DNA of 34,755 bases from Pseudomonadota bacterium (GTDB lineage: Bacteria > Pseudomonadota > Alphaproteobacteria > Rhizobiales > Beijerinckiaceae): NCBI GenBank assembly GCA_021777915.1, contig JAJYCZ010000013.1, positions 1 to 34,755 of the forward strand, read 5' to 3'. The notes beneath the pieces were generated by a model, which had not been told where the DNA came from, did no database searches, and saw only the letters and a list, made by a program, of their open reading frames with translations. Of the stretch, positions 8,017 through 18,907 are shown in pieces. Positions within the stretch are counted from its first letter, which is position 1; each line of letters opens with the position of its first letter. The position numbers and the translations under genes were made by a program.

Positions 8017-10386
8017 ATGATTAGCGATCTTGACCGAAACCCCGGCGCTGTCCTTGGCGACGCCGCCCGCCTCGACGCCCTGCGGGGGACCGGCTTGCTC
8101 GACAGTCTGCCGGAAAGGGATTTCGACCGGCTCGCCGATCTCGCGCGGCGCGTGGTGCGCGCGCCGACGTGCCTGATCACGCTGGTCGACAGAGATCGCG
8201 CCTTTTTCAAAAGCTGCATCGGATTGGCCGAGCCTTGGGCGACGCGCCGCGAGGCGCCGCTATCCCATTCCTTTGCGTGGCGCGTCGTCGCCACAGGCGC
8301 CCCGGTGGTGGTCGCGGACGCTCGCGAGGACCCGCCGTTGCGCGACAGCCTCGCCATTCGCGATCTGAACATGATCGCTTATCTCGGCATGCCCCTTGTG
8401 ACGGCCGAGGGACAGACCGTTGGCAGCTTTTGCGTCTTCGACATGCAGCCCAGGGTTTGGACTTCGGACGAAGTCGCCTTGATGCGCGACCTCGCGGATT
8501 CCGTCATGAGTGAAATCGCGCTGCGCATTTCCAATAATGCGTCGCGTGAAAGGGAAGCGGAGCTTCGCCGGCGCAATTTCGAACTCCAGGGCGCCATTGC
8601 GGTCGCCGACAGCGCGCGCCTTCAGGCCGAACAGGCGGCCGCCGCGCTGCGCGAGAGCGAGACGCAGTTTCACAGGCTGGCCGACGCCATTCCGCAACTG
8701 GCCTGGATCGCCAACGCCGACGGATGGCTCACCTGGTACAACCGCCGCTGGTACGAATATACCGGGACCACGCCGGAACAAATGGAAGGCTGGGGCTGGC
8801 AGAGCGTCCACGACCCCGACGCGTTGCCCGAGGTGCTGGAGCGGTGGCGGCGCTCCATCGCCAGCGGCGAGCCCTTCGACATGATTTTCCCGCTGCGCGG
8901 GGCCGACGGCGTGTTCCGGAAGTTTCTGACCCGCGTCCAGCCGCTCAGGAACGCAGACGGACAGGTCACGCGGTGGTATGGCGCCAATACCGACGTGGAT
9001 GAACTCACGCGGGTGGAAGAGGCCCTGCGCGAGAGCAAGGCGCGGCTCGAAAAGGTGCTTGAGGTCGAGACCGTCGGCGTGATGTTCTGGGATCTGGCGA
9101 CCGGCCTTCTGGCGGACGCCAATGACGCCTTTCTTAACATGACGGGCTATAGCCGCGCTGACATCGCGGCCGGAGAAATGACCTGGCGGAAGCTCACGCC
9201 GCCGGAATACCACGAGGCGAGCCTCGCCGAGTTGAAGAAGTTCGAGACGAGCGGTCGCGTCGGCCCTTACGAAAAGGAATATTTGCGCAAGGACGGAACG
9301 CGCCTGTGGCTGGTCTTCGCCGGCAGCTCGCTCGGCGGGAACAGCTGCGTCGAATTCTGCGTGGATATTTCCGCCCGCAAGGAAGTCGAAGCTCAGCTTC
9401 GTGAAAGCAAGCGACGAACATCATTGGCCACGGAGGCGGCGGAAGTCGGCATCTGGGAGTGGAACATCGCCACCGGCAAGATCAGGTGGGACGCCCAGAT
9501 GTTCCGGATTTACGGCATGGCCCCGACCGAGGACGGCTTCGTGCCGGTCGCCGACTGGACCAGCGCCGTCGCGCCGGAGGATCTGATTCGCCAGAATGAG
9601 ACGATGCAACAGACCATTCGCGAAGGCGGCCGCAGCGAGCAGGAGTTCCGGATCCGGCGCAAGGACAATGGCGAGGTCCGATTGATCCGGGCCGTCAAGA
9701 CGGTTCGCGCCAACCCCGAGGGACGTGTCGAATGGCTGGTGGGGACCAATCGCGACATCACCGGGCGCAGGGAGGCCGAAGAGCACATCCGCTTGCTGAT
9801 GGGAGAAGTCAATCACCGCTCGCGCAATCTGCTCGGCGTCGTGCAGTCCATCGCGAAACTCTCCGCGAAACACGCCGACCCGGCCCATTACGCCTCGGAT
9901 CTTTCGGAACGCATTTCGAGCCTCGCCGCCTGTCAGAACCTTCTCGTCGCCGGCAACTGGAAGGGCGTCGACATCGCCGATCTGGCGCGCGCGCAGTTGA
10001 GTTCTTTCCGCGATCTCATTGGCTCCCGCATTTTCATCGACGGCGGGAGGGCGCGATTGCGTCCCTCCGCCGCGCAGGGGCTTGGGCTCGCCCTGCATGA
10101 GCTTGCCACCAACGCCGCGAAATATGGCGCGCTGTCCAACGGTGAAGGCCGGGTGCATATCGGCTGGAGCGTCCCGTCGAACGAAACAGATGGGATATTC
10201 GAGATGCAATGGCTCGAAGAGGGCGGCCCCCGCGTCACGGCGCCGATCCGAACCGGTTTCGGTCGAAAAGTGATCGTTTCCATGGTCGAACATGCCGTCA
10301 AAGGCAAAGTGGACGTCGATTATCCGGAAACCGGCCTGACATGGAAGCTGCGGGCGCCGATTCGATCGGCCCTGGATACCGCATAG
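8017..10386 (+). CDS. HWE/HisKA_2-type sensor histidine kinase with GAF and three PAS domains
   Basis: GAF (LDALRGTGLLDSLPERDFDRLADLARRVV..CLITLVDRDRAFFKS), three PAS modules (IPQLAWIANADGWLTWYN; VGVMFWDLATGLLADANDAF; VGIWEWNIATGKIRWD), H-box LLMGEVNHRSRNLLGVVQSIAK, HELATNAAKYGALS, MQWLEEGGP (WxE). The ORF is open upstream to 7855; 8017 chosen as start. Confidence 0.92.
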   Translation: MISDLDRNPGAVLGDAARLDALRGTGLLDSLPERDFDRLADLARRVVRAPTCLITLVDRDRAFFKSCIGLAEPWATRREAPLSHSFAWRVVATGAPVVVADAREDPPLRDSLAIRDLNMIAYLGMPLVTAEGQTVGSFCVFDMQPRVWTSDEVALMRDLADSVMSEIALRISNNASREREAELRRRNFELQGAIAVADSARLQAEQAAAALRESETQFHRLADAIPQLAWIANADGWLTWYNRRWYEYTGTTPEQMEGWGWQSVHDPDALPEVLERWRRSIASGEPFDMIFPLRGADGVFRKFLTRVQPLRNADGQVTRWYGANTDVDELTRVEEALRESKARLEKVLEVETVGVMFWDLATGLLADANDAFLNMTGYSRADIAAGEMTWRKLTPPEYHEASLAELKKFETSGRVGPYEKEYLRKDGTRLWLVFAGSSLGGNSCVEFCVDISARKEVEAQLRESKRRTSLATEAAEVGIWEWNIATGKIRWDAQMFRIYGMAPTEDGFVPVADWTSAVAPEDLIRQNETMQQTIREGGRSEQEFRIRRKDNGEVRLIRAVKTVRANPEGRVEWLVGTNRDITGRREAEEHIRLLMGEVNHRSRNLLGVVQSIAKLSAKHADPAHYASDLSERISSLAACQNLLVAGNWKGVDIADLARAQLSSFRDLIGSRIFIDGGRARLRPSAAQGLGLALHELATNAAKYGALSNGEGRVHIGWSVPSNETDGIFEMQWLEEGGPRVTAPIRTGFGRKVIVSMVEHAVKGKVDVDYPETGLTWKLRAPIRSALDTA

Positions 10387-10585
10387 GCCCTTGCCTGCCA
10401 TGCGCCCGCGAATCCAATGTTTCGCCGAAAATGCATGGGCGCCGTCGTTCCGCGGGCGCCCATGGGCCAACGAAACGCGCTTCCGGCGATTGTCGCAAAG
10501 GAAAATTTTGCGGCGGCGATCAATGGTTGTAATCTATTCGCGAGCGTTTGACGTCGATTTCATTGGAGCGGACGGAGCCGGCCGA

Positions 10586-10930
10586 ATGTCACGCATCCTG
10601 GTCATAGAAGATGAATTTTTCGTCGCGGCCCATATCGATAACGTATTGAGCGACGAAGGACATGAAGTTGTTGGGCCGGTCGGGACGCTGGACGAGGCGA
10701 CTTTTCTCGCCCGCGCGGAAGACCTCGATGGGGCTCTGCTCGACGTCAATCTCGACGGCGGACGGGTCGATGAAGTCGCCGATATTCTGGCGGATCGTCG
10801 CGTGCCATTCTTGTTCGTCACCGCCTATGGGCGCGAGAGCCTTCCGCCGAGCCATCGAGACGTCGGCGTGGTCCACAAGCCTTTCACCGACGCGGATTTG
10901 AGGCGGGAGGTGCGGCGGCTCGGACGATAG
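10586..10930 (+). CDS. Stand-alone receiver-domain response regulator
   Basis: MSRILVIEDEFFVAAHIDNVLSDEGHEVVG...ALLDVNLDGG...VPFLFVTAYGRESLPP...VVHKPFTDADL; conserved acidic pair, phospho-acceptor Asp, Thr and Lys, no output domain. Confidence 0.9.
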   Translation: MSRILVIEDEFFVAAHIDNVLSDEGHEVVGPVGTLDEATFLARAEDLDGALLDVNLDGGRVDEVADILADRRVPFLFVTAYGRESLPPSHRDVGVVHKPFTDADLRREVRRLGR

Positions 10931-11167
10931 GCGTCCACAGGGCGCCCGGACGCCGCGACGCCTGCCGGCGCCTTGCTCGCCGCCACGGATTGTTTCACAC
11001 CGCTCGTTCCCTTCACCCTCGCACCGCAAGCCGATCGCCGTGGTCGACGGCGCGCGTCAGGCCGTTGATCGGGTTCGGCGTGTCAAGCATGAAATGAAAT
11101 TTGACTTGCGCCCCGGCTCGAACATGGCCTTTCCTGCGGCAGGGATTCGTTTGGAGACGGCAGATTC

Positions 11168-12997
11168 ATGTGCGGCATTGTCGGCATTCTCGGTCAGGGC
11201 CCGGTCGCCGGTTCGCTGATCGACGCCCTGAAGCGGCTCGAATATCGCGGCTATGATTCGGCGGGCGTCGCGACGCTGGAAGAGGGCAGGCTGGAGCGCC
11301 GGCGCGTCGAGGGCAAGCTGCGCAATCTCGAAGTCCTGCTGCATGAAAAGCCGCTTTTCGGCCGGGCCGGCATCGGCCACACCCGCTGGGCGACCCATGG
11401 CCGTCCGACGGCCAACAACGCCCATCCCCACGCCACCGATAAACTCGCGGTGGTTCATAACGGCATCATCGAGAATTTCCGCGAATTGCGCGAGGAGCTG
11501 GCCGCCAAGGGGCATGAATTCGTCACCCAGACCGACACCGAGGCGGTCGTCCATCTGGTGACCGAACATCTCAATCGCGGCCTGTCGCCGGTCGAGGCGG
11601 TGGCGGCGAGCCTCCACCGGCTCAAGGGCGCCTTCGCGCTCGCCTTCCTGTTCAATGGCGAGGACAATCTGCTGATCGGCGCGCGGCGCGGCGCGCCTCT
11701 GGCGGTGGGCTATGGCGAGGGCGGGGAAATGTATCTCGGCTCGGACGCTTTGGCGCTCGCTGCCTTCACCGACACCATCACCTATCTCGAAGACGGCGAC
11801 TGGGTGATCCTGCGCCGTGGCTCGGCGGAATTCCGCGACGAGGACAATCGCCCGGTCGAACGCCCCAAGATCAAGACCCAGGCCTCGGCCTTCCTGGTCG
11901 ACAAGGGCAATTACCGGCATTTCATGGCCAAGGAAATCCACGAGCAGCCGGAGGTCGTGGCGCGCACGCTGGCCCATTACATCGATTTCGCCGCCGGCTG
12001 CGTGCGCCTGCCCTTCGATCTGCCTTTCGACGCGGCCAGCCTGAACAGCGTCACGCTCACCGCCTGCGGCACGGCTTATTACGCCGGCATGATCGCGAAA
12101 TACTGGTTCGAGCGTTTCGCCCGCCTGCGCGTCGATGTCGATGTCGCCTCCGAATTCCGCTATCGCGACGCGCCTTTGCCCGACCAGGGGCTGATGATCG
12201 TGGTGTCGCAATCGGGCGAGACGGCGGATACGCTGGCCAGCCTGCGCTTCGCCAGGGCCCATGGCCAGAAAGTGATCGGCGTGGTCAATGTGCCGACTTC
12301 GACCATCGCGCGCGAAAGCGATGTCGCCGCGCCGACGCTGGCCGGGCCGGAAATCGGCGTCGCCTCGACGAAGGCCTTCACCTGCCAGCTCACGGTGCTG
12401 GCGGCGCTCGCCGTGGCGCTGGGGCGGGCGCGCGGCGTGCTCGACGCGGCGCAGGAGAAAAAACTGATCAACGAGCTGATGGTGGTCCCCGGCCTGCTGG
12501 CGGAGGCGATGAAGCTCGAACCGGGGATCGAGGCCCTGGCCCATCACCTGGCCAAGGCGACCGACGTGCTCTATCTCGGACGCGGCCCGTCCTACCCGCT
12601 GGCGCTCGAAGGCGCGCTGAAGCTGAAGGAAATCTCCTATATCCACGCCGAGGGCTATGCGGCCGGCGAGTTGAAGCACGGGCCGATCGCGCTGATCGAC
12701 GAGCAATTGCCGGTGATCGTGATCGCGCCGACCGATGCGGTGCTGGAAAAGACGGTCTCGAACCTTCAGGAAGTCGCGGCGCGCGGCGGGCGGATCATCA
12801 TGGTCGGCGATTCCCACGCCATCAACGCCGCCGCCGTCTCGCTCGCCGGCGAGATCCGCCTGCCCGACATGGCCCCCGATTTCGCCGCCATCGTCTATGC
12901 CGCCCCGATCCAGATGCTGGCCTATTCCACGGCGGTCTTCATGGGCAAGGACGTGGACCAGCCGCGCAATCTGGCGAAAAGCGTAACGGTGGAGTGA
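11168..12997 (+). CDS. glmS: Glutamine--fructose-6-phosphate aminotransferase (isomerizing)
   Basis: MCGIVGILGQGPVAGSLIDALKRLEYRGYDSAGVA...GIGHTRWATHGRPT..NAHPH; ends AYSTAVFMGKDVDQPRNLAKSVTVE, a classic GlmS C-terminus. Confidence 0.98.
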   Translation: MCGIVGILGQGPVAGSLIDALKRLEYRGYDSAGVATLEEGRLERRRVEGKLRNLEVLLHEKPLFGRAGIGHTRWATHGRPTANNAHPHATDKLAVVHNGIIENFRELREELAAKGHEFVTQTDTEAVVHLVTEHLNRGLSPVEAVAASLHRLKGAFALAFLFNGEDNLLIGARRGAPLAVGYGEGGEMYLGSDALALAAFTDTITYLEDGDWVILRRGSAEFRDEDNRPVERPKIKTQASAFLVDKGNYRHFMAKEIHEQPEVVARTLAHYIDFAAGCVRLPFDLPFDAASLNSVTLTACGTAYYAGMIAKYWFERFARLRVDVDVASEFRYRDAPLPDQGLMIVVSQSGETADTLASLRFARAHGQKVIGVVNVPTSTIARESDVAAPTLAGPEIGVASTKAFTCQLTVLAALAVALGRARGVLDAAQEKKLINELMVVPGLLAEAMKLEPGIEALAHHLAKATDVLYLGRGPSYPLALEGALKLKEISYIHAEGYAAGELKHGPIALIDEQLPVIVIAPTDAVLEKTVSNLQEVAARGGRIIMVGDSHAINAAAVSLAGEIRLPDMAPDFAAIVYAAPIQMLAYSTAVFMGKDVDQPRNLAKSVTVE

Positions 12998-13091
12998 GGG
13001 CGCCTGGAAGGTTCATGCTTGAACCACGCCCTGTTCGGACTATCCTGACGGACGCGGCCAAAAAACGCCGCGAGCCGGGGAGGATGCAAGG

Positions 13092-13469
13092 ATGAACAAG
13101 GTGAAGGCGATCGTTCTCGCAGCGGCCCTGATCGCGGTTTCGGCGTCCGCCGCCCGGGCCGGCGACGCAACCGGCGTCTGGCTGCGCGCGGACGGCAAGA
13201 CCAAGGTGAAATTCTCGCATTGCGGCGGGGCGCTGTGCGGCGTCGTCGTCTGGCTGCGGGACAAGGATTCGCCCGCCCATGTCGGCCAGCGCGTCTTTTA
13301 CGACATGAAGCCCGTTGGCGACAGCGAATGGCGCGGCTCGGCCTTCAATCCCGATGACGGCCACACCTATTCGGGCAAGATGGCCCTTTCCGGCGGCGCG
13401 TTGACCACCGCCGGTTGCGTGCTCGGCGGCTGGATCTGCAAGAGCTATTCGTGGCGCCGCGCCAACTGA
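13092..13469 (+). CDS. DUF2147-like secreted protein
   Basis: Signal peptide MNKVKAIVLAAALIAVSASAARA, then GDATGVWLRADGKTKVKFSHCGGALCGVVVWLRD...GSAFNPDDGHTYSGKMALSGGALTTAGCVLGGWICKSYSWRR. Confidence 0.85.
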   Translation: MNKVKAIVLAAALIAVSASAARAGDATGVWLRADGKTKVKFSHCGGALCGVVVWLRDKDSPAHVGQRVFYDMKPVGDSEWRGSAFNPDDGHTYSGKMALSGGALTTAGCVLGGWICKSYSWRRAN

Positions 13470-13607
13470 CGAGGGCGGGGCGGCCGGTCGCGGGACGGGC
13501 GTACGAGGCTGGTCCTTTCAAATGGTTCGATCACGCGGTAAGAGCAGTCCATGACAAAGCATGGGACTGCCGCCGAAGGCGTGAAATTGCAGTTTGAAGG
13601 GAAATTG

Positions 13608-14099
13608 ATGCTTGATCCGCAGGCCTATCGCGATGCGATGAGCGAACTCGCCTCGCCGGTCCATCTCATCGCGACCGACGGGCCGGCGGGACTCGCGGGC
13701 ATGACCGTGACCGCGCTCGCTTCCGTCACCGACCAGCCGGCGACCCTGCTCGTCTGCGTCAACCGGAAGTCGCCGTCGGCGCCGCGTTTTCTGGCGAACA
13801 AGGTGTTCAGCGTCAATTCGCTCGGCGTCGAGGACCAGAAGCTCGCGGATATCTTCGCCGGCCGCACCCATGAGCATTTCGCCGAGAAATTCACCCATGG
13901 CGCGTGGCGCGACGGCGCGACCGGCGCGCCGCTGCTCATTGGCGCGCTCGCCAATTTCGATTGCCGCCTGATCGAGGTGAAGGACATCGGCACCCACCAT
14001 ATCCTGTTCGGCCGGGTCGAGGAGGTGGCGCGCCGCGACGAGGGCGCGAGCCTGCTCTATCACCGGCGCGGCTACCGGCGCGGCGACGATCATCTGTGA
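13608..14099 (+). CDS. Flavin reductase-like domain protein
   Basis: YRDAMSELASPVHLIATDGPAGLAGMTVTALASVTDQPATLLVCVNRKSPSAPRFLANKVFSVNSLGVEDQKLADIFAG...GALANFDCRLIEVKDIGTHHILFGRVEEV. Start at 13608 (RBS GAAGGG) preferred over 13551. Confidence 0.88.
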   Translation: MLDPQAYRDAMSELASPVHLIATDGPAGLAGMTVTALASVTDQPATLLVCVNRKSPSAPRFLANKVFSVNSLGVEDQKLADIFAGRTHEHFAEKFTHGAWRDGATGAPLLIGALANFDCRLIEVKDIGTHHILFGRVEEVARRDEGASLLYHRRGYRRGDDHL

Positions 14100-14216
14100 G
14101 GATCGCCAAATTTATCGCGGGAAGAATGGGTTAACCTTTCCAATCGTTGACTCTGATCGTTTAGCTTCGGGCAAGCAGGAACGGATTAGCGTCTTCCCAT
14201 GATGGAGACGCCGATC

Positions 14217-14696
14217 ATGACACATGCAAGCGCCGCGAAAATTTCCCTGTTCGGGCTGGAGGCTCGCGACGAGCGCCGCGCCCTGATTTCTTCCCTCGCC
14301 AAGTCCCTGGCCCAGTCCGGGCGGGATCTGCTGCCTTCCGAAGTGCGCCAGTTGCGCCGCGCCCTGTTCGAGGACGAAGGCGCGAGCCGCGAAGAGGCGC
14401 AGGCCCTGTTCGAACTGGAGCGCGCTCAGGCCGCGCCCTGCGCCGAATGGACCGCGTTCCTTGTCGAATGCGTGACGGATCATGTGGTCTGGCAGTGCCG
14501 GCCGACCGGAATCGTCGTCGACGAGGAGGCCGAATGGCTGGTGGGCGAGGCCGACCGCTGCCGCCTGGCGACTGGCGCGGCGCTTCTCGCCAATGTGCTG
14601 GCCGAGGCCCACCGCGCGCCGGGCTGGCTGATCGCCGCCGTCCGCGCCCGCGTCGCCGCGCCCGAGGTTCAGGCCGAACTGGCGCGCGAGGATTGA
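14217..14696 (+). CDS. Conserved hypothetical protein
   Basis: ORF of ~160 aa with good coding character (MTHASAAKISLFGLEARDERRALISSLAKSLAQSGRDLLPSEVRQLRRALFEDEG...). GGAGA upstream of ATG 14217; ATG 14199 also possible. Confidence 0.7.
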   Translation: MTHASAAKISLFGLEARDERRALISSLAKSLAQSGRDLLPSEVRQLRRALFEDEGASREEAQALFELERAQAAPCAEWTAFLVECVTDHVVWQCRPTGIVVDEEAEWLVGEADRCRLATGAALLANVLAEAHRAPGWLIAAVRARVAAPEVQAELARED

Positions 14697-14860
14697 CATC
14701 GACTCTTCACCGCAGAGACCGCGTCGTCTTGCGGCCCCTGCTTAAACCTTTGGCTGCTGGACGAGCGCCGCCGGTTCCCATAAAAGCGGAGCGACCATAA
14801 AAATGCCAGCATTGGCCTTGGCCAGCGCCAAGGCCGGGCTCGTTTCGCTCCGGGGCCTGA

Positions 14861-16867
<2,007 letters not shown>

Positions 16868-16895
16868 GAGGACGGGGGCTGGCCCCTCACCCTAA

Positions 16896-16922
16896 CCCTC
16901 TCCCCTTGAAAGGGGGAGAGGG
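16896..16922. repeat. REP-like hairpin repeat, copy 1 (CCCTCTCCCC...GGGGAGAGGG)
   Basis: Inverted repeat 16896-16905 / 16913-16922 between convergent pccA and DUF2147-like gene; same arms recur at 34339-34365. Confidence 0.85.
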
Positions 16923-16968
16923 GATAAGCAAGCCGGCGAGGGGAGACGCTCCCTCGCGGCGCCGAAAA

Positions 16969-17325
16969 TCAGATGCGGGTCCAGCTTTCGGAATCGCACA
17001 TGGATTCGCCGACCGCGCAGCCCTTGATGGTCAGGCCGCCGCCGGAAAAGGTGACAGTGCCGTTGAAGGTCATCATGCCGGGCATGGACGGATGTTTCAT
17101 GTTCGCGCCCTTCCACACCGAGCCGCCGGCGTTGGCCATGCCGTGGCACATTTCGAAGCCCGGCTGGCTGCCCGAGACGATCTTGCAATAGAGCCTGCCG
17201 CCGGAAACGGAGACCTTGACCTTGTCGCCGTTCGACCGCTGGTACATGCCCCCCGGATCAGCCGCGGCCTGACCGATCATTCCGGCGGTGAACAGGATGG
17301 CGACAGCGAATTTTGCGATTTTCAT
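16969..17325 (-). CDS. DUF2147-like secreted protein (diverged paralogue of 13092-13469)
   Basis: Signal peptide MKIAKFAVAILFTAGMIGQAAA; GGMYQRSNGDKVKVSVSGGRLYCKIV...SVWKGANMKH...FSGGGLTIKGCAVGESMCDSESWTRI. Confidence 0.75.
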   Translation of the reverse strand: MKIAKFAVAILFTAGMIGQAAADPGGMYQRSNGDKVKVSVSGGRLYCKIVSGSQPGFEMCHGMANAGGSVWKGANMKHPSMPGMMTFNGTVTFSGGGLTIKGCAVGESMCDSESWTRI

Positions 17326-17426
17326 TTTCTTCCTCCCACTTCGGCTTATATCCGCCGTGACGCTGATGACGCGCCTTCGTCATCCTCACATTCAAAGACG
17401 CAAATATCAATCGGATAATCCGCGCC

Positions 17427-17909
17427 ATGCCGCTGCATTTCGCCTATGGCTCCAACATGGACGCCGCCGCCATGGCGCGGCGCTGCGTCCGGGCGCGCGG
17501 GCTCGGCCGGGCCTTTTTGCCGCGCCATCGTTTCGCGTTGACGCCTGACGGCTTCGCCACCATCGTCCGCGATCCCGCCGCTCATGTCGCGGGCGTGCTA
17601 TGGGAGGTCGGCTTCGGCGATCTCGCCGCGCTCGACCGCTACGAGGGCGTGGGGCAGGGCGCTTACATCAAGATTTCGACGCCGGTTCTGCGCGAAGGCG
17701 CCGCGCCGGTCCGCGCTCTGGTCTATGTCGGCGTCCCGGAAAAAAGCGCCGGCCGGGCGCCGGCCGATTACATGGAAAAAATCGTCGCGGCGGCGCGCGT
17801 CCAGGGCCTCGCGGCGGACTATGTCGACGTCCTTCGCCGCGTCGGCGGCGAAAATGTCCCCGAAGCGCCGAAGAAATTCCGCGCGATCAAAATTCCTGTC
17901 GTTTCGTGA
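17427..17909 (+). CDS. Gamma-glutamylcyclotransferase-like family protein
   Basis: MPLHFAYGSNMDAAAMARRC (YGSN motif), VAGVLWEVGFGDLAALDRYEGVGQGAYIK, PADYMEKIVAAARVQGL. Confidence 0.85.
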   Translation: MPLHFAYGSNMDAAAMARRCVRARGLGRAFLPRHRFALTPDGFATIVRDPAAHVAGVLWEVGFGDLAALDRYEGVGQGAYIKISTPVLREGAAPVRALVYVGVPEKSAGRAPADYMEKIVAAARVQGLAADYVDVLRRVGGENVPEAPKKFRAIKIPVVS

Positions 17910-17916
17910 GTCCGCG

Positions 17917-18771
17917 ATGAGCGCCAAGCCGATCGTCTTCCAGAAAATTTCCGACATGCGCCGCGCCGTCGCGCAATGGCGCGCCGCCGGCGAAACCGTG
18001 GCGCTGATCCCCACCATGGGCGCGCTGCACGCCGGCCATGTTTCGCTGCTCGAGGCTTCGCGCGGAAAAGCCCGCCGCGCCATCGTGTCGATCTTCGTCA
18101 ACCCGACCCAGTTCGCGCCAGACGAGGATTTTTCGGCCTATCCGCGCAGGCTCGAAGCCGATCTCGCCAGATTGGCGGAAGCCGGCTGCGACGGCTGTTT
18201 CGCCCCGGATGCGTCCGAAATGTACCCCGCGGGCTTCTCGACCAAAGTGATCCCCGGCGGCCCGGCGCTGGCCGGGCTGGAAGACCGCTTCCGGACGGAT
18301 CATTTTGCCGGCGTGGCGCAGGTGGTGGCCAAATTGCTCAACCAGGCCCAGGCCGACTGCGCCTTTTTCGGCGAAAAGGATTTTCAGCAGCTCGCGGTGA
18401 TCCGCCGCATGGCCGCCGACCTCGACATTCCGACGAAAATCTTCGGGGTTCCCACCATGCGCGAGGCGGACGGCCTCGCCATGTCCTCGCGCAATGCCTA
18501 TCTCTCGCCCGAAGAGCGGGCGCGGGCGGCGACGCTGTCCCGTGTCCTGCGCGCCAGCGCCGAAAAGATCGCCGCCGGCGCGCCGGTCGGCGAGGTCATG
18601 GCGCAAGGGGCAAGGGAGATCGAGGCCGCTGGCTTCGCCCTCGATTATTTCGAGGCGCGTCATGCGGAAAGCCTCGCGCCCGCCGCCTCGCGCGCCGACG
18701 GGGCGATCCGGCTGCTGGTCGCGGCGCGCCTGGGCCGGACCCGGCTGATCGACAATTGGGCCGTCAAATAA
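17917..18771 (+). CDS. panC: Pantothenate synthetase
   Basis: VALIPTMGALHAGHVSLLEASR, SIFVNPTQFAPDEDFSAYPR, GLEDRFRTDHFAGVAQVVAKLLNQAQADCAFFGEKDFQQLAVIRRM, MSSRNAYLSPEERA. Confidence 0.96.
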   Translation: MSAKPIVFQKISDMRRAVAQWRAAGETVALIPTMGALHAGHVSLLEASRGKARRAIVSIFVNPTQFAPDEDFSAYPRRLEADLARLAEAGCDGCFAPDASEMYPAGFSTKVIPGGPALAGLEDRFRTDHFAGVAQVVAKLLNQAQADCAFFGEKDFQQLAVIRRMAADLDIPTKIFGVPTMREADGLAMSSRNAYLSPEERARAATLSRVLRASAEKIAAGAPVGEVMAQGAREIEAAGFALDYFEARHAESLAPAASRADGAIRLLVAARLGRTRLIDNWAVK

Positions 18772-18907
18772 AAACCGAAAGTTTTCATGTTTTCGTTTAC
18801 TCGCGGGAAAGCGCATGCCCAAACACATTCCCTAGCGGGATGTTAATCAGGATTAACTAGGCGTAATTACGTCAGCATCGTTCCGTTGCATTCGGCGAGG
18901 TCTGGCC

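Noticed and set aside
10387-10585. EcfG-type stress promoter (GGAAC-N16/17-CGTT) before the receiver gene
   Set aside because: Only GGAAA...GGTT with ~20-nt spacing is present; match too poor to claim.
10931-11167. Possible glmS ribozyme or riboswitch upstream of glmS
   Set aside because: glmS ribozymes are mainly found in Gram-positive bacteria, and I could not identify the core sequence or pseudoknot here.
11057-12817. 586-aa minus-strand ORF opposite glmS
   Set aside because: Shadow ORF of glmS; composition biased (RQ, HDH, RR) and no domain motifs.
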